Shown here piece by piece: positions 5,538-7,540 of a stretch of 7,540 nt of DNA. The position numbers and the translations under genes were made by a program. The stretch is from Betaproteobacteria bacterium (GTDB lineage: Bacteria; Pseudomonadota; Gammaproteobacteria; Burkholderiales; Burkholderiaceae_E). The DNA lies in assembly GCA_009925965.1 (NCBI GenBank), contig RFPW01000105.1:1-7540 (forward strand), read 5' to 3'. The notes beneath the pieces were generated by a model that did no database searches, had not been told where the DNA came from, and was given only the letters and a program-made list of their open reading frames with translations. Every line of letters begins with the position of its first letter. The stretch's first letter is position 1.

Positions 5538-6292
5538 AGTCTCACCGGGATGCCCCGCGCGGCCATGAGTTGCTTGGCCTCGCCTACCGTATGGTCACCA
5601 AAATGAAAGATGCTGGCCGCCAGAACGGCATCGGCTGCACCCAGGGTCACGCCCTCAACGAGATGCTCCAAGGTCCCAACGCCCCCCGACGCAATGACCG
5701 GAACCGGGACCGCTTCGGCCACTGCCCGGGTGAGCGCCAGATCGAATCCGGACCGCGTGCCGTCGCGATCCATGCTGGTGAGCAAAATCTCACCTGCACC
5801 GCGCTGGGCCGCTTCAATGGCCCACTGCACGGCGTCGCGCCCCGTGCCTCTACGCCCGCCATGGGTGTAGACCTGCCAGCGCCCGGGGGCGTCCTCGCGG
5901 GCATCAATGGCCACCACAATGCATTGCGAACCATAGCGGTTTGAAGTGGCATTGATGAGGTCGGGATCTTGCAACGCGGCGGTGTTGATCGAGATCTTGT
6001 CGGCGCCCGCATTCAGCAAGCGCCGCACATCCTCGACCCGGCGCACACCGCCCCCAACCGTGAGCGGGATAAAGACTTCGCTGGCAACCGCTTCGATCAC
6101 AGAAAGAATCAGGTCCCGATCATCGCTCGACGCAGTAATGTCCAGAAAGGTCAGTTCGTCCGCCCCTTGAGCGTCGTAACGCCGGGCAATTTCGACGGGA
6201 TCGCCGGCGTCACGCAGTTCGACAAAATTGACCCCCTTGACGACTCGTCCAGCGGTGACATCAAGGCACGGAATGATTCGGCGCGCGAGCAT
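5534..6292 (-). CDS. hisF: Imidazole glycerol phosphate synthase, cyclase subunit
   Basis: HisF is the (beta/alpha)8-barrel cyclase half of IGP synthase. With ammonia from HisH it turns PRFAR into imidazole glycerol phosphate and AICAR. The 252 residues match the usual size. Both catalytic aspartates are in place: D11 in RIIPCLDV and D130 in VVAIDARED. Other family blocks are GRVVKGVNF (15-23), LTVGGGVRRVEDV (77-89) and ASGGVGTLEHL (201-211), the phosphate-binding loops. The ATG at 6292 gives the standard N-terminus MLARRIIPCLDV. It has no good Shine-Dalgarno sequence, and the 47-bp gap from hisA contains a 7-bp inverted repeat. The gene overlaps hisI by 4 bases. Its partner HisH is at the right edge, but broken. 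Confidence 0.98.
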   Translation of the reverse strand: MLARRIIPCLDVTAGRVVKGVNFVELRDAGDPVEIARRYDAQGADELTFLDITASSDDRDLILSVIEAVASEVFIPLTVGGGVRRVEDVRRLLNAGADKISINTAALQDPDLINATSNRYGSQCIVVAIDAREDAPGRWQVYTHGGRRGTGRDAVQWAIEAAQRGAGEILLTSMDRDGTRSGFDLALTRAVAEAVPVPVIASGGVGTLEHLVEGVTLGAADAVLAASIFHFGDHTVGEAKQLMAARGIPVRL

Positions 6293-6297
6293 CCGGT

Positions 6298-6342
6298 TAA
6301 GCCGAGGAGCCGAATGCCATCGAAACCGAATCCGCCGGCTTA
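6298..6342. repeat. 7-bp inverted repeat spanning the hisA-hisF gap
   Basis: On the plus strand TAAGCCG (6298-6304) and CGGCTTA (6336-6342) are perfect reverse complements with a 31-base spacer. One arm contains the hisA stop codon and the other lies 5 bases before the hisF ATG. In the transcript, pairing would place the hisF initiation region beside a stem. The arms are short and the loop long, so this is only a candidate structure. Confidence 0.25.
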
Positions 6343-7095
6343 GCGCCCGGCGTCGGGCCCGGTCAGTTGATCTGCACGCGCCTGAGCCTCGGCCAGTGAC
6401 AAAGCCCCCTCGTATAGCGCCCGCCCGAGGATTGCACCCGAGACGCCCTCGGATTCAACGGCACAAAGTGCTTCAACATCCGCGAGGTTAGTCACCCCGC
6501 CGGAAGCAATCACCGGAATACGGACCGATTGCGCGAGTCGCACGGTCGCTTCGACATTGACGCCCTGCATCATGCCGTCGCGCCCAATATCGGTGTAGAT
6601 GATCGCCTCGACCCCGATGTCTTCGAATTTGCGGGCCAGATCGATCACGTCATGCCCGGTCAATTTGCTCCAGCCATCGGTCGCCACTTTGCCATCGCGC
6701 GCATCGAGCCCAACAATGATCTGGCCAGGAAATGCACCACAGGCATCGTGCAAAAAACCAGGGTTCTTGACGGCCGCCGTACCGATGATGATCCACTCCA
6801 GGCCACCGTCCAGATAACGCTCAATCGTGTCGAGATCTCGCACTCCGCCACCGAGCTGGATCGGGATACGATCGCCGACGGCTGCAATGATCTCGCGGAC
6901 GGCGCCCTCATTCTTGGGCCGCCCCGCAACGGCTCCATTCAAATCCACCAGATGCAGACGGCGCGCGCCCTGATCGACCCAATGGGAGGCCATCGCGCCA
7001 GGATCTTCGGAAAAAACAGTCGCGTCTTGCATGTCGCCCTGACGCAGACGAACACAACGTCCATCTTTCAGATCGATTGCCGGTATCAACAGCAT
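6340..7095 (-). CDS. hisA: Phosphoribosylformimino-5-aminoimidazole carboxamide ribotide isomerase
   Basis: HisA carries out the Amadori isomerisation of ProFAR to PRFAR, the substrate of HisH-HisF. It is a 251-residue (beta/alpha)8 barrel of standard size. Catalytic D8 lies in the N-terminal MLLIPAIDLKDGRCVRL block and D169 in IIYTDIGRDGMM. Phosphate-binding loops are IQLGGGVRD (79-87) and VIASGGVTNLADV (195-207), with GLDARDGKVATDGW (129-142) between them. The ATG at 7095 is fixed by the conserved N-terminus, although no clear Shine-Dalgarno sequence precedes it. It starts 19 bp after the hisH stop and ends 47 bp before hisF, in the same direction. No frameshift or missing residue is seen. 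Confidence 0.98.
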   Translation of the reverse strand: MLLIPAIDLKDGRCVRLRQGDMQDATVFSEDPGAMASHWVDQGARRLHLVDLNGAVAGRPKNEGAVREIIAAVGDRIPIQLGGGVRDLDTIERYLDGGLEWIIIGTAAVKNPGFLHDACGAFPGQIIVGLDARDGKVATDGWSKLTGHDVIDLARKFEDIGVEAIIYTDIGRDGMMQGVNVEATVRLAQSVRIPVIASGGVTNLADVEALCAVESEGVSGAILGRALYEGALSLAEAQARADQLTGPDAGR

Positions 7096-7114
7096 GGCTC
7101 AGAACAGGTTGGTT

Positions 7115-7528
7115 TCAGGGGGACCAGCTGGCGAAATTCGCGTACAAACGCAAGCCCGCAGCGGCGCTTTTTTCAGGATGAAACTGGGTAGCGAAGATGT
7201 TATCCCGCGCCACCGCACTGGTAAAGCCGACGCCATGTTCGGACCGACCGACCTCTAGCCCCTGATCGGTGGGGCGGGCGTAATAACTGTGCACGAAATA
7301 AAACCGCTCGTCGTCTGCGATACCCTCCCAAAGCGGGTGCGACCGGGTCTGATGCACCGTGTTCCAGCCCATATGAGGCACTTTGAGTGCTCGCCCCTCG
7401 TGATCGCGCTGTCCCGCCGGAAACCGGACGACGCTCCCCGGGAAGAGGCCCAAACCGATCGCGCCAAGCCAAGCGAAGTTGGTCAATGGCCTCCATCGTT
7501 CCTGCCTCGGCAAGCCTGCGATAGGCAT
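7115..7528 (-). CDS. hisH: Imidazole glycerol phosphate synthase glutaminase subunit HisH, C-terminal part only (5' end replaced)
   Basis: HisH releases ammonia from glutamine and feeds it to HisF. Family similarity runs from GLGLFPG (codons at 7456-7436) to the stop: KVPHMGWN (residues 49-56 counted from the ATG at 7528), FYFVHSYYARP (76-86), FATQFHPEKSAAAGL (112-126, with H117 and E119 of the Cys-His-Glu triad) and NFASW. Full HisH is about 200-212 residues; only about 112 recognisable ones are here. In normal HisH the segment before GLGLFPG contains GICxGMQ with the catalytic cysteine. Here that segment is unrelated sequence (for example ERWRPLTNFAWLG), and an in-frame TGA at 7537-7535 blocks any extension upstream. 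As written the product would be inactive. The same DNA upstream resembles Mfd in another frame. Confidence 0.85.
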   Translation of the reverse strand: MPIAGLPRQERWRPLTNFAWLGAIGLGLFPGSVVRFPAGQRDHEGRALKVPHMGWNTVHQTRSHPLWEGIADDERFYFVHSYYARPTDQGLEVGRSEHGVGFTSAVARDNIFATQFHPEKSAAAGLRLYANFASWSP

Positions 7529-7540
7529 CGATTCTCATCT
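7440..7540 (-). CDS. mfd: Fragment resembling the C-terminal region of transcription-repair coupling factor Mfd, cut by the right edge
   Basis: Read on the minus strand from the edge, this frame gives RIDAYRRLAEAG followed by MEAIDQLRLAWRDRFGPLP. That pattern (R, aliphatic, two residues, YxRLA, a helix with LR, then DRFGPLP) is the conserved stretch at the start of the Mfd C-terminal domain. Mfd is the ATP-dependent translocase that removes stalled RNA polymerase and recruits UvrA. Similarity is lost after about 7440: residues ERRPVSGG replace the usual EPVxxLL continuation, exactly where HisH similarity begins in a different frame. Only about 33 residues are visible and the match is from memory of the family, so confidence is moderate. 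It is probably foreign to this locus. Confidence 0.55.

Noticed and set aside
6529..7191. A 220-residue plus-strand open frame opposite hisA
   Set aside because: It is the complement of an intact hisA, with no ribosome binding site or motif of its own.

Overview
The window is a GC-rich, gene-dense stretch of bacterial chromosome. Its gene content and order (hisH-hisA-hisF-hisI-hisE-hinT-tatA-tatB-tatC, then a Nif3-family gene, a DegS-type protease and the Rieske gene petA) resemble a neighbourhood known from Gamma- and Betaproteobacteria. HisI and HisE are separate proteins, unlike the fused HisIE of enterobacteria. I would call it a proteobacterium, probably gamma or beta, and cannot go lower from sequence alone. 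Every gene except nif3 lies on the minus strand.

Layout, left to right: the N-terminal 148 residues of petA (1-444, running off the left edge); a 196-bp gap that probably holds the petA promoter; a periplasmic trypsin-like protease with one PDZ domain (641-1855); a divergent nif3 on the plus strand (1893-2681), starting 37 bp from the protease start; then, convergent with nif3 and 11 bp from its end, a tightly packed minus-strand run ending in tatC. Read in its own direction, that run is hisH (3' part), hisA, hisF, hisI, hisE, hinT, tatA, tatB, tatC. Gaps range from a 4-base overlap to 47 bp, so it is probably transcribed as one unit. It joins late histidine biosynthesis (HisE/HisI, HisA, HisH-HisF) to a purine-nucleoside phosphoramidase and a complete TatABC translocase. 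The neighbouring Rieske protein carries a twin-arginine N-terminus, so it is a plausible client of that translocase.

The most unusual point is the right edge. HisH homology stops abruptly at about 7436-7460. Upstream of it (7440-7540) another reading frame resembles the C-terminal region of the transcription-repair coupling factor Mfd. The N-terminal part of HisH, including the catalytic-cysteine segment, is absent. The switch falls where about 20 bases can encode conserved motifs of both families in different frames. An assembly chimera is the simplest explanation; a real rearrangement is possible.

I found no RNA genes, mobile elements, CRISPR arrays or previously undescribed system. Apart from the right edge this is housekeeping sequence, and the remaining observations are modest.
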